Source: Chloroflexota bacterium (GTDB taxonomy: Bacteria; Chloroflexota; Limnocylindria; Limnocylindrales; Limnocylindraceae). From it: a stretch of DNA of 28,324 bases. The DNA lies in assembly GCA_009692905.1 (NCBI GenBank), contig SHYI01000003.1, positions 1-28,324 of the forward strand. The letters run 5' to 3'. Within the stretch, counting starts at the first letter, position 1; each line of letters starts with the position of its first letter. Below, piece by piece: positions 15,249 through 22,156 of this stretch. Position numbers and translations under genes: made by a program. The notes under the pieces were generated by a model. It searched no databases, was not told the origin of the DNA, and worked only from the letters and a program-made list of their open reading frames with translations.

Positions 15249-15330
15249 CGCGGTGCTTGGCACCGCGCTTCGGGTCGGGCGTCTGTCGGGCTGCAGGTCG
15301 CAAGTGCGACCCGCCAGGATGGGCTCCTGG
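15249..15330 (-). promoter_or_regulatory. Structured 5' UTR of hppA: three stem-loops
   Basis: Within the predicted 120-nt leader three perfect inverted repeats follow one another: 15325-15330/15314-15319 (6 bp, loop 5), 15306-15311/15296-15301 (6 bp, loop 4) and 15260-15267/15249-15256 (8 bp, loop 3). I looked for the fluoride (crcB) riboswitch because PPase genes can carry it, but do not see its conserved core. Confidence 0.5.
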
Positions 15331-15337
15331 TGAGGAG

Positions 15338-15367
15338 ATGGTACGGGGAGGCCCCGCCGTGGGTCAA
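15338..15367 (-). promoter_or_regulatory. hppA promoter
   Basis: On the minus strand TTGACC (15362-15367), an 18-base spacer and TACCAT (15338-15343). The -35 hexamer equals that of the aro operon. The predicted start near 15331 gives a leader of about 120 nt. The -35 lies in the same bases as the expected -35 region of the divergent lepB promoter. Confidence 0.6.
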
Positions 15368-15386
15368 CCGCTCACCCTCCCCCGCC

Positions 15387-15392
15387 TATACT
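15387..15392 (+). promoter_or_regulatory. lepB -10 element, likely leaderless transcript
   Basis: TATACT lies 7 bases before the lepB ATG, placing the transcription start at about the first base of the coding sequence. The -35 region (TCAACC at 15364-15369, 17-base spacer) is a poor match. Confidence 0.5.
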
Positions 15393-15399
15393 CAGCGGG

Positions 15400-15966
15400 A
15401 TGCGCCTCCGAAGACTTGCCATAGAGATCGTGCAGACGGTGGCGCTGACCATCCTCGCCTTCTATCTCCTGCAGACCTTCGTGGCGCAGCCCTTCCGGGT
15501 GGAGCAGGGATCCATGCGCCAAACCCTTGAGCCAGGCCAGTACGTGCTTGCCGACAAGCTCACTGCGGCGCTAACCGGATACCACCGGGGCGACATCGTG
15601 ATCTTCCGACCCCCCAGCACCTGGCCCGCCGACGCATCGGGCACCCCATATATCAAGCGCGTGATTGGCCTTCCCGGCGAGACGATCGAGATGGTTGATG
15701 GGGTGATCAGCGTGAATGGGGTGCCGATTGACGAGCCCTACACCTACCGTGATGGTGGCGGCGGCGGGGCCGGAGAGTCCGGTCGTTGGGTTCTGGGAGC
15801 GACTGAGATCCTCGTCTTCGGAGACCACCGCTCGAACTCCTCCGACTCGCGTGCCTACGGCCCAATCCCCACAGCAGGCGTGATCGGGCGCGCCGTCTTG
15901 CGTTACTTCCCGATTGACCTGCTCACCATCATCACTCCGCCAACCTACCGACAGGCTGCACCCTAG
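15400..15966 (+). CDS. lepB: Signal peptidase I
   Basis: Membrane-bound serine protease that removes signal peptides from exported proteins. The 188-aa protein has one N-terminal transmembrane segment (about 8-30). The catalytic Ser/Lys dyad is S38 in QGSMRQTLEPGQ (36-47) and K86 in YIKRVIGLPGE (84-94). GDHRSNSSDSRAYGPI (141-156) is the conserved C-terminal box. A glycine-rich loop (119-126) lies between the boxes. There is no convincing Shine-Dalgarno; the TATACT element 7 bases upstream suggests a leaderless message. The stop codon abuts the ATG of the next gene with no spacer, so it probably heads a three-gene operon with the two membrane proteins downstream. Confidence 0.94.
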   Translation: MRLRRLAIEIVQTVALTILAFYLLQTFVAQPFRVEQGSMRQTLEPGQYVLADKLTAALTGYHRGDIVIFRPPSTWPADASGTPYIKRVIGLPGETIEMVDGVISVNGVPIDEPYTYRDGGGGGAGESGRWVLGATEILVFGDHRSNSSDSRAYGPIPTAGVIGRAVLRYFPIDLLTIITPPTYRQAAP

Positions 15967-16575
15967 ATGCCCGGCCTTGAGCTGCCACTCGTTCTTATCG
16001 CCATCCTGGCTGGAACGCTGGCCGTCACCAGCGCCAGTCGGGGTGCATGGGTCGCCACCGTCGTCCTGGCGCTGAGCTCGAGCGCGCTGGAATTCTCTGT
16101 TGCAGATCCGAACCGTATCGGCCTGATTCTGCGCCTCTCCGCCATCGGCATCGGCCTCGTTGCCGCAGTCCCTGGAAACCTCTTTGAGCGAGAGGCGTTA
16201 CGACGTGATCTCTCCCTGCGCACCCTGGTGCACACACTGCGCGAGCATCCTGTTGTCGTCGCCAGCGGGTTGGCTGGCCTCCTGCTTGGCCTCGTGCCGC
16301 TTGCTCTCCCCATTGAATCGAGTAGGGATGCGCTTCGAGCCGCCGGCATCGCCCTCCTTGTTGTTGGCCTGCCGCCTCTCCTTACGAGTCGCTTCATTGA
16401 GGCAACGACGCGCGCCGCCGTCGTCACCCTTGCGGGCACAATGCTCCTGCGCACCTCGATCTTTGGGGCACTTGATCCGCTCGGCGCGCTGGCGATTAGC
16501 GCAGGGTTCACCTGCATCCTGATCGTTGGTAGCAGTGTTGCAACGCGCATCTCGAATGCGGAGGAGGAGCGATGA
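15967..16575 (+). CDS. Integral membrane protein, unrecognised family
   Basis: I do not recognise this 202-aa protein. It has about seven hydrophobic segments (residues 5-22, 27-45, 51-68, 95-116, 122-140, 148-168, 171-193), short loops, and a cytoplasm-like basic/acidic stretch at 73-94. Few charged residues lie inside the helices. It starts immediately after the lepB stop and overlaps the antiporter-like gene by 4 bp (ATGA), so the two proteins are probably made together. By position it could be a small partner subunit of that protein, as NuoJ/NuoK or MrpB/C are for their antiporter-like subunits, but I see no sequence signature of those families. Confidence 0.8.
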   Translation: MPGLELPLVLIAILAGTLAVTSASRGAWVATVVLALSSSALEFSVADPNRIGLILRLSAIGIGLVAAVPGNLFEREALRRDLSLRTLVHTLREHPVVVASGLAGLLLGLVPLALPIESSRDALRAAGIALLVVGLPPLLTSRFIEATTRAAVVTLAGTMLLRTSIFGALDPLGALAISAGFTCILIVGSSVATRISNAEEER

Positions 16576-18161
16576 CCGAAGAGGTCGTCCTGACGGCAAT
16601 CCGCGCGCTCTTCCCCGTTCTGACGGCGCTAACCTCCCTTGCCCTGGTTCCACTCATTCAACTCTGGCGCGGATCGCAACGCGATGACGCCGCGACCTAC
16701 GCAACGCTCGGAGTACAGCTCCTGCTGCTGGGGACCTCTGTTGGTGCAGCGCTCGCTGGCGCCGGCTATCTCTCAACGCTCACGATTGGGCAGATCACCA
16801 TCGACCCCTCCGAGCCGGGTCGCCTGCTGGTGCTACTGGGCGGCATCGTCTTCGCCGTCATCGTCGGCGCTGGCGAGGGTCGTCGAGCAGGCACCATGGG
16901 ACAGATTGCCCTCTTCGGTATCGCCGCGATTGACCTGGCACTAGCGATTCCATCCGGCATCGCGCCGATTGCGCTCCTCCTCTTCGCCAGCTTGGGTATC
17001 TCTGGCGCAGCGGCGAGCGGCAAGGATGATGTGGGTCGTGCACGTGCTGTCTTCCGCGATCTTCGAACCGTCTCGCTGCTGCTCCCTGCAGTTGTGATTG
17101 CGGAGATCCTGCGCACCGCAATCTCATATGCCGCGGTCGACGCCTCTTATGCGACGCCCGCATCGCTCGCCGCAGGAACGGCGCTCGGCGTCTCCATCGT
17201 GCTCATCGTGGCCGCAGGGGTCTTCCCCTTCCATGGCCGACTGATCAAGATCTTTGAGGCGCTCCCGATCGTGGGCTCACTCCTTGTTGGTGTGTGGATC
17301 CCGTCAGCACTCGCCCTGATTGTGATGAGTGAGCTCTCAGCACTCTCAAGCAGCATCACCGATCCGCTTGGCGGTGCGATCGTGCCCGGCATCCTGCTCG
17401 CTGGGGCGGCAACGCTCGTCTTCGGTGCCATCTCTGCCCTGCTGCACGACGATATCGGTGAGATCGTTGGGTTCATCGCCGTGGGTAACGCCGGATGGTT
17501 GGCGCTCGCCGCGGCAGCAGCCCTACAGTCACCGACCGACACCTCGTCACGCCTCATCGTGCTCCCCGGAATGTTGACGACCTCGCTCTTTGGCCTATGG
17601 CTCGTGAGTGTGCGACGGCGATATGGAACCACCTCTATTCGTGAGCTTGGTGGATGGGCGCGCCGCACTGGCGCAAATGGGATTGCGCTCGTCGCGGCGA
17701 TCGTTGCGCTGGCTGCGCTACCGCCCGGTGTGGTGCTGGCCGCTCGGCTAAACCTTCTGCTGCTCGGCGGCAATCCGCTCATCGCACTCTTCGCGGTGAT
17801 CGGTCAAGTCATGTTGGTCGTTGCGGCGGCTCGACTGCTCCTTATTGGAATCACGCCGCAGAGTCAGACCGTGCATGAAGCGGAAACCCGGCCGTTCGCC
17901 AACATCATCACCTTCTCGCTCGTTGCTGGATCGCTCTTCGTTGCGGCAGCGGCAGCTGGCTGGCTCGCCCTTGAGTCGGGTGGAACTGGACCACTTCCGC
18001 CAGCGCCGAGCGTGTCACCAGGAACGAGCTTTGATCCAGCGCCGAGCAGCGAACCGACTGCTGTGCCAAGTGCAGACCCAACGCCAAGCGTCACAGTATC
18101 GCCAGAGGTATCGCCAAGTGTGATGCCGTCAGGGAGTGGGGAGATCTCGCCGGCGCCGTAG
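16572..18161 (+). CDS. Degenerate NuoN/NuoM/MrpD-like (Proton_antipo_M fold) membrane protein
   Basis: A 529-aa protein with about 13-14 hydrophobic segments and a Pro/Ser/Thr-rich tail (about 474-529). FPFHGRLIKIFEALPIVGSLL (218-238) resembles the FHxWLPDAHxxAPTxxSxLL signature of antiporter-like complex I subunits. HDDIGEIVGFIAVGNAGWL (292-310) resembles the D-x-KRLxAYSSIxHxGxxL helix, and LPPGVVLAARLNLL (383-396) the PPxxGFxxKxxxL helix. By my alignment the TM5 Glu and the TM7, TM8 and TM12 Lys of active proton channels are missing, so proton pumping is doubtful. No other complex I gene is nearby. Assignment to the superfamily is moderately sure; the function is unknown. Confidence 0.7.
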   Translation: MTEEVVLTAIRALFPVLTALTSLALVPLIQLWRGSQRDDAATYATLGVQLLLLGTSVGAALAGAGYLSTLTIGQITIDPSEPGRLLVLLGGIVFAVIVGAGEGRRAGTMGQIALFGIAAIDLALAIPSGIAPIALLLFASLGISGAAASGKDDVGRARAVFRDLRTVSLLLPAVVIAEILRTAISYAAVDASYATPASLAAGTALGVSIVLIVAAGVFPFHGRLIKIFEALPIVGSLLVGVWIPSALALIVMSELSALSSSITDPLGGAIVPGILLAGAATLVFGAISALLHDDIGEIVGFIAVGNAGWLALAAAAALQSPTDTSSRLIVLPGMLTTSLFGLWLVSVRRRYGTTSIRELGGWARRTGANGIALVAAIVALAALPPGVVLAARLNLLLLGGNPLIALFAVIGQVMLVVAAARLLLIGITPQSQTVHEAETRPFANIITFSLVAGSLFVAAAAAGWLALESGGTGPLPPAPSVSPGTSFDPAPSSEPTAVPSADPTPSVTVSPEVSPSVMPSGSGEISPAP

Positions 18162-18175
18162 CGACCAGCGGTCGC
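18161..18175. terminator. Hairpin between convergent genes
   Basis: GCGACC (18161-18166) / GGTCGC (18170-18175), loop AGC, starts on the last base of the stop codon of the plus-strand gene and ends 9 bp before the end of ndk. It could act on both strands; no U-tract is present. Confidence 0.4.
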
Positions 18176-18183
18176 GGGGGGAG

Positions 18184-18651
18184 CTACTCCTCGTCGGAGA
18201 GGATCCAGGCGTCGGTGGCGCGGGTGTATTCAACAAGACCACCCTCTGGGAACCAGAGCGCAATCTCTGCCGCGGCAGTCTCAGGGGCATCAGATGCATG
18301 AATCAAATTCTTCGCCGTCTCCAGCGCGAAGTCGCCGCGAATGGTTCCGGAGGCTGACTCGTGCGGCTTTGTCGCACCGGCCATAGAGCGAACCACGGCA
18401 ATGGCGTTCGGTCCTTCAAGGACCATCGCCACAACCGGGCCCGACGAGATGAATTCCACGAGACCCTTGAAGAAGGGGCGCTGTGCATGCACGGCGTAGT
18501 GCGTCTCAGCGAGCTTCGCGCTCACCGGCGTGATCTTCAGTGCGACGATCTTAAGGCCGCGCTCTTCGAATCGCGTGATCACTCGACCGGCAAGCTGGCG
18601 CTGTACGCCGTCTGGCTTGACGAGGACAAGGGTGCGCTGGCTGATGCTCAT
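18184..18651 (-). CDS. ndk: Nucleoside diphosphate kinase
   Basis: Transfers the gamma-phosphate of NTPs to NDPs through a phosphohistidine. The protein is 155 aa, slightly longer than the typical 135-150. Motifs: TLVLVKPDGVQR 7-18 with K12, GPNAIAVVRSMAGAT 80-94, GTIRGDFAL 102-110 and NLIHASDAPETA 115-126 with catalytic H118. The C-terminal residues WILSDEE extend beyond the usual end. No Shine-Dalgarno is visible. It starts 9 bp after the stop of the upstream hypothetical gene, so it is probably translated from the same mRNA. Confidence 0.95.
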   Translation of the reverse strand: MSISQRTLVLVKPDGVQRQLAGRVITRFEERGLKIVALKITPVSAKLAETHYAVHAQRPFFKGLVEFISSGPVVAMVLEGPNAIAVVRSMAGATKPHESASGTIRGDFALETAKNLIHASDAPETAAAEIALWFPEGGLVEYTRATDAWILSDEE

Positions 18652-18660
18652 AGCGGCAGG

Positions 18661-19131
18661 TTAGCCGATCTCGTTCGAATGCGGTTTGTCATCGCTCGCC
18701 GTTGGCCATGCCCCCGTTGGAAGTTCAATCTGCACATACTGTTCGCCGCGATACTCCAGCCAGCTCTTCACGGGCGCAGCATCTGGAATCTGGGTGCCAG
18801 CCTGGTACTCAATCTCCACCGCATCGGCGCCTGAGCGCAGCACGTAGCGGAGGTTCCCCGGCTCGCTTAGATCGAACTCGATGCTTTCGAAGGCATCAAC
18901 ATTGATGGTGATGGTGAGCGGGGTGAAGATTGAGGAGACCTCGGGGTCGTCGCCCAACACCTCCTCGACCCAACCGTGACCGCGGACGATCTGCTCGCCA
19001 TCACGGAGGTGGCGGTAGGAGACCGTCTGGTGCAGGAGGGGGCGGAGGATATTCGCCTTATCGGCGCGCTGCACGACAAGGCCTCGGTTAACGAAGAGGC
19101 CGGGGGCGCGGTCATGCTGTTCGTGATCCAT
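18661..19131 (-). CDS. Hypothetical protein upstream of ndk
   Basis: I do not recognise this 156-aa protein. It is soluble, acidic and appears beta-rich, with alternating hydrophobic stretches SSIFTPLTITINVDAFESI (66-84), LRYVLRSGADAVEIEY (94-109) and KSWLEYRGEQYVQIELP (122-138). It has no signal peptide, transmembrane segment, cysteine cluster or nucleotide motif. The frame has normal codon use and sits between the divergent coaX and the co-directional ndk with a 9-bp gap, which supports it being real. The start is uncertain: ATG 19129-19131 has no Shine-Dalgarno, and a weak TAGGCT 9 bases upstream might be a -10 element. A later start is possible. Confidence 0.7.
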   Translation of the reverse strand: MDHEQHDRAPGLFVNRGLVVQRADKANILRPLLHQTVSYRHLRDGEQIVRGHGWVEEVLGDDPEVSSIFTPLTITINVDAFESIEFDLSEPGNLRYVLRSGADAVEIEYQAGTQIPDAAPVKSWLEYRGEQYVQIELPTGAWPTASDDKPHSNEIG

Positions 19132-19185
19132 GAGGGGGAGAGCCTACCGCAGAGCGGCTCCTCGCCGCACCCGCGCCGCCCGCCC

Positions 19186-19191
19186 TATCAT
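19186..19191 (+). promoter_or_regulatory. coaX -10 element, likely leaderless transcript
   Basis: TATCAT lies 6 bases before the GTG start of coaX, and no Shine-Dalgarno is present. No recognisable -35 hexamer is found 16-18 bases upstream. Confidence 0.4.
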
Positions 19192-19197
19192 TGAGCG

Positions 19198-20001
19198 GTG
19201 CGCTACGCCGTTGATCTCGGGAATAGTGCGGCGAAGGCCGCCCTGCTTGACGGTGCCGTGGTACGCCTCCCCACCCCGACCGATCCCCGCGACGCCGTCG
19301 CCTGGGGTGGCGTTGCCGCCGAGCTGATCGCAGCGATCCGCGCCGATGCACAGCGCGCAGGTGGAGCGGCAACCCTCCGCGTTGCGAGCGTGGTGCCAGC
19401 CGGCGCCGAGGCGCTCCGTGCTGCAGCGCAAAGCGCGGTCCTCCCTATCGAGTTCGTGAGCGCCGCCGATGTTCCGCTCGAACTGGCACTCACCCCACCG
19501 GCCCTGATCGGCATTGACCGTCTCCTTGCCGCATGGCTCGCCTATACGGAGTACGGCGCCCCCACAGAGCGCGGCGCGATCGCCGTGACCCTCGGCACCG
19601 CACTCACCCTCACCTGCGTCGATCGAGGTGGCCGCCTCATCGGCGGCGCGATCACCCCCTCTCCAGTGCTCGCCTCCCGCGCGCTGGCCAGCGGCGCCGC
19701 TGCACTGCCACTCGTTGCGATCTATGACGAGAGCCCCGATCTCGCTGGGCCGATCGGTGCGGACACCGCCGAAGCGCTCAGCGCCGGAATTCTTCGCGGC
19801 GCACGCGGTGCCCTCACCGCGCTGATTGCGGAGTCAATTGAAGAGATGTCGCGCCGAGATCCAGGTGCGCCAACTCCCGCCGTCGTACTGAGTGGCGGCG
19901 CGGCGCTCGCCGGTTGGTGCGCCACGGTTGCTGCCGATCATCGCGATGCGGAGTTTGTGCTGCGTGCGATCAACGCACTACCCGCAGCGGTGCGCGCATG
20001 A
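19198..20001 (+). CDS. coaX: Type III pantothenate kinase
   Basis: Phosphorylates pantothenate to 4'-phosphopantothenate, the first step of coenzyme A synthesis. This is the ASKHA-fold, feedback-resistant type. The 267-aa protein has DLGNSAAK (6-13), GIDR (105-108) with the catalytic Asp D107, GTALTL (133-138) and GGAITP (149-154), matching the phosphate, pantothenate and adenosine sites. Start GTG 19198 gives the N-terminus MRYAVDLGNS, as expected because the phosphate loop is always at the very start of the family. It overlaps coaBC by 4 bp and heads the coaX-coaBC-panB-panC cluster. Confidence 0.93.
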   Translation: MRYAVDLGNSAAKAALLDGAVVRLPTPTDPRDAVAWGGVAAELIAAIRADAQRAGGAATLRVASVVPAGAEALRAAAQSAVLPIEFVSAADVPLELALTPPALIGIDRLLAAWLAYTEYGAPTERGAIAVTLGTALTLTCVDRGGRLIGGAITPSPVLASRALASGAAALPLVAIYDESPDLAGPIGADTAEALSAGILRGARGALTALIAESIEEMSRRDPGAPTPAVVLSGGAALAGWCATVAADHRDAEFVLRAINALPAAVRA

Positions 20002-21302
20002 GCAAGCGCCTCGCCAGACGACTCATCGTCCTCGGCATCACCGGCTCCATCGCCGCCTACAAGTCGCCAGAGATCGTGCGTGCCCTGCGCGCCGAGGGTG
20101 CCGATGTGCAGGCGCTCCTCACCTCCGCCGCCACACGGTTCGTCTCACCGCTCACCCTGCGCACACTCACAGGGCACGCCGTTGACGCCGACCTGCTCGA
20201 CCTGCTCCCCGACGGCCGCATTGGCCACATCGTTGCCGCCGACTCCGCCGATGCGATCCTGATCGCACCAGCGACCGCGCAGTGGATCGGCGCCATGGCA
20301 AGCGGCCTCGCTGGAGACGTGGTTACCGCTGCCTGCCTCGCCACCACCGCACCCGTGATTGTTGCCCCAGCAATGGATGGTGAGATGTGGGCACACGCCG
20401 CAACGCAAACGAATGCGACGCGGCTGCGTGATGACTTTGGCTACACCCTTGTTGCCCCAGAGAGTGGCGCGCTTGCGAGTGGCGCCACCGGCGTCGGCCG
20501 CCTCGCCGAAACGGCTGCGATCGTTGACGCTGTGGTGGCCGCCATCGGCGCCGCACCGATTCGCGAACCGAACGAGAGCCGCCGTCCGCCAGCAGTACCC
20601 GCTGGCGACCTCTTGGGCCGTCGCGTCGTGGTCACCGCAGGTGGCACCGAGGAGCCGATTGACGCGGTACGCATCTTGGCGAACCGCTCGTCTGGGCGTC
20701 AGGGGATCGCCCTCGCTGAGGCGGCGCGCGATCGCGGCGCCGACGTCACCCTGATCGCCGCCCGTGTCAGCGTGCCGCTCCCTGAGGGGGTCACCATCGT
20801 GCGCGCCATGAGCGTTGACGCGCTCGATGCTGCGCTGCGAACCGCACTCCTCCCCGCACCGAGCGGCGGCGCAGCGACACCCGCCGATGCGCTGATTGCT
20901 ACCGCTGCCGTCTCTGACTTCCGCGTCGCGGGCGGCCCGCTCACCGAGAAGCTGCGTCGCGATGGCGAGATCACCCTGCGCCTCACGCCGACCCCAGACC
21001 TGCTCGCCGGTGTGGCGCAGGCACTCGGTCCACGGGCCACGCGCCAGACGCTGCTCGTGGGCTTCTCGGCAGAGGCGAGTGCAACGCCACGGGCGCGCGA
21101 GAAGTTGCAGCAGAAAGATCTCGACCTCATCGTCGCCAACGACGTCACGGCACCGGGCATCGGTTTTGAGAGCGCCGAAAATGCGGCAGAGATCATCGGG
21201 GCCGACGATCTCGTCACCCGTGTGGGCCCTGCACCGAAGCGCGTTGTGGCCGACGCCATCCTGGACCGAGTGGCGGCCCTCCTCTCAACTCGAGCAGGCT
21301 GA
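19998..21302 (+). CDS. coaBC: Bifunctional phosphopantothenoylcysteine decarboxylase / phosphopantothenate-cysteine ligase
   Basis: Catalyses the second and third steps of CoA synthesis. The ATG at 19998 (ATGA overlap with coaX) gives 434 aa; the frame is open further upstream but inside coaX. CoaC domain (1-190): GITGSIAAYK 13-22, catalytic H77 in GRIGHI, and PAMDGEMW 124-131 where Asn is usual in PxMNxxMW. ALASGATGVGRL (158-169) has Ser where E. coli has the catalytic Cys of LACGxxGxGRM. CoaB domain (205-434): TAGGTEEPIDAVR 213-225, NRSSGRQG 229-236, AAVSDFR 303-309, KLRRDGE 318-324, AND 380-382. The CoaC substitutions may be a natural lineage variant. Confidence 0.94.
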   Translation: MSKRLARRLIVLGITGSIAAYKSPEIVRALRAEGADVQALLTSAATRFVSPLTLRTLTGHAVDADLLDLLPDGRIGHIVAADSADAILIAPATAQWIGAMASGLAGDVVTAACLATTAPVIVAPAMDGEMWAHAATQTNATRLRDDFGYTLVAPESGALASGATGVGRLAETAAIVDAVVAAIGAAPIREPNESRRPPAVPAGDLLGRRVVVTAGGTEEPIDAVRILANRSSGRQGIALAEAARDRGADVTLIAARVSVPLPEGVTIVRAMSVDALDAALRTALLPAPSGGAATPADALIATAAVSDFRVAGGPLTEKLRRDGEITLRLTPTPDLLAGVAQALGPRATRQTLLVGFSAEASATPRAREKLQQKDLDLIVANDVTAPGIGFESAENAAEIIGADDLVTRVGPAPKRVVADAILDRVAALLSTRAG

Positions 21303-22141
21303 TGGCGCGGCACACCGTTGCCGACATGCGCGCCGCACACGCCGCGGGCGGCCACTTCGCCGTTGTCACCGCATGGGATCGCCCAACCGCTGAGTTCGCC
21401 GAGGCGGCTGGCATTCAATTCTTGCTCGTGGGCGATTCACTTGCTCAGGTCGTGCTCGGACACGAATCAACGGTTCGCGTAGGAATGAGCGAGATGCTGC
21501 ACCACACCTCCGCCGTCGTTCGCTCAACGAGCACCGCACTGGTGATCGGCGACATGCCCTTCCTCTCATATGTGGATGTGCCGACCGCTGCAGAGAACGC
21601 GGCGCGCTTCATTCGCGATGCTGGGGCTGGTGCCGTGAAGCTCGAGGGGGGCGTCGCCGTCGCCTCCGTTGTTGCCGCGCTCGTGCGCAGTGGCGTTCCC
21701 GTGATTGGCCACATTGGCTTCACGCCGCAGTCGTCACTGAATGAGAGCAAGCCTCGCGCGAAGGGACGCCTCCCCGAGGCGGCGGCGGCACTCCTCGAGG
21801 ATGCGATCGCCCTGCAGGAGGCCGGCGCATCGGCAATCGTGATCGAACTCGTGCCGCAGGAGCTTGCAGCCGCGATCACCAGCCGCCTCACGATTCCAAC
21901 TATCGGCATCGGCGCAGGTGCCGGCTGCACCGCACAGGTGCAAGTGCTCCCCGATCTGCTCGGCCTGCTCGGCGCCGCCGCACCGCGCCACGCAGGACGC
22001 ATCGCCAACCTTCGCGACGAGGCGATTGCAGCCCTCACCACCTGGCGCACGAACGTGGAGGCGGGAGACTTCCCCACCGCAGCGCAAGGGATCGCTGGCG
22101 ACGCAACACTGATCGCCGCTCTCGACGAGCTCCCGCGATAG
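21302..22141 (+). CDS. panB: 3-methyl-2-oxobutanoate hydroxymethyltransferase
   Basis: Makes ketopantoate from alpha-ketoisovalerate and 5,10-methylene-THF, the first step of the pantoate branch. The 279-aa TIM barrel has VGDSL 43-47 (Mg ligand D45), GDMPFLSY 83-90 (D84), KLEGG 113-117 (E115), GHIGFTPQS 136-144, and ELVP 182-185 with the general base E182. IGIGAGAGCTAQVQVLPDLLG (201-221) is a slightly divergent form of IGIGAGxxCDGQVLVxxDxLG. The start overlaps the coaBC stop by one base (TGATG), implying coupled translation. The product must still be reduced by a ketopantoate reductase (panE or ilvC) that is not in this window. Confidence 0.94.
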   Translation: MARHTVADMRAAHAAGGHFAVVTAWDRPTAEFAEAAGIQFLLVGDSLAQVVLGHESTVRVGMSEMLHHTSAVVRSTSTALVIGDMPFLSYVDVPTAAENAARFIRDAGAGAVKLEGGVAVASVVAALVRSGVPVIGHIGFTPQSSLNESKPRAKGRLPEAAAALLEDAIALQEAGASAIVIELVPQELAAAITSRLTIPTIGIGAGAGCTAQVQVLPDLLGLLGAAAPRHAGRIANLRDEAIAALTTWRTNVEAGDFPTAAQGIAGDATLIAALDELPR

Positions 22142-22156
22142 CTCAGGCTCTGGGCG

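Noticed and set aside
15210..15331. Fluoride riboswitch in the hppA leader
   Set aside because: Considered because PPase genes can carry it, but the conserved crcB core was not found.
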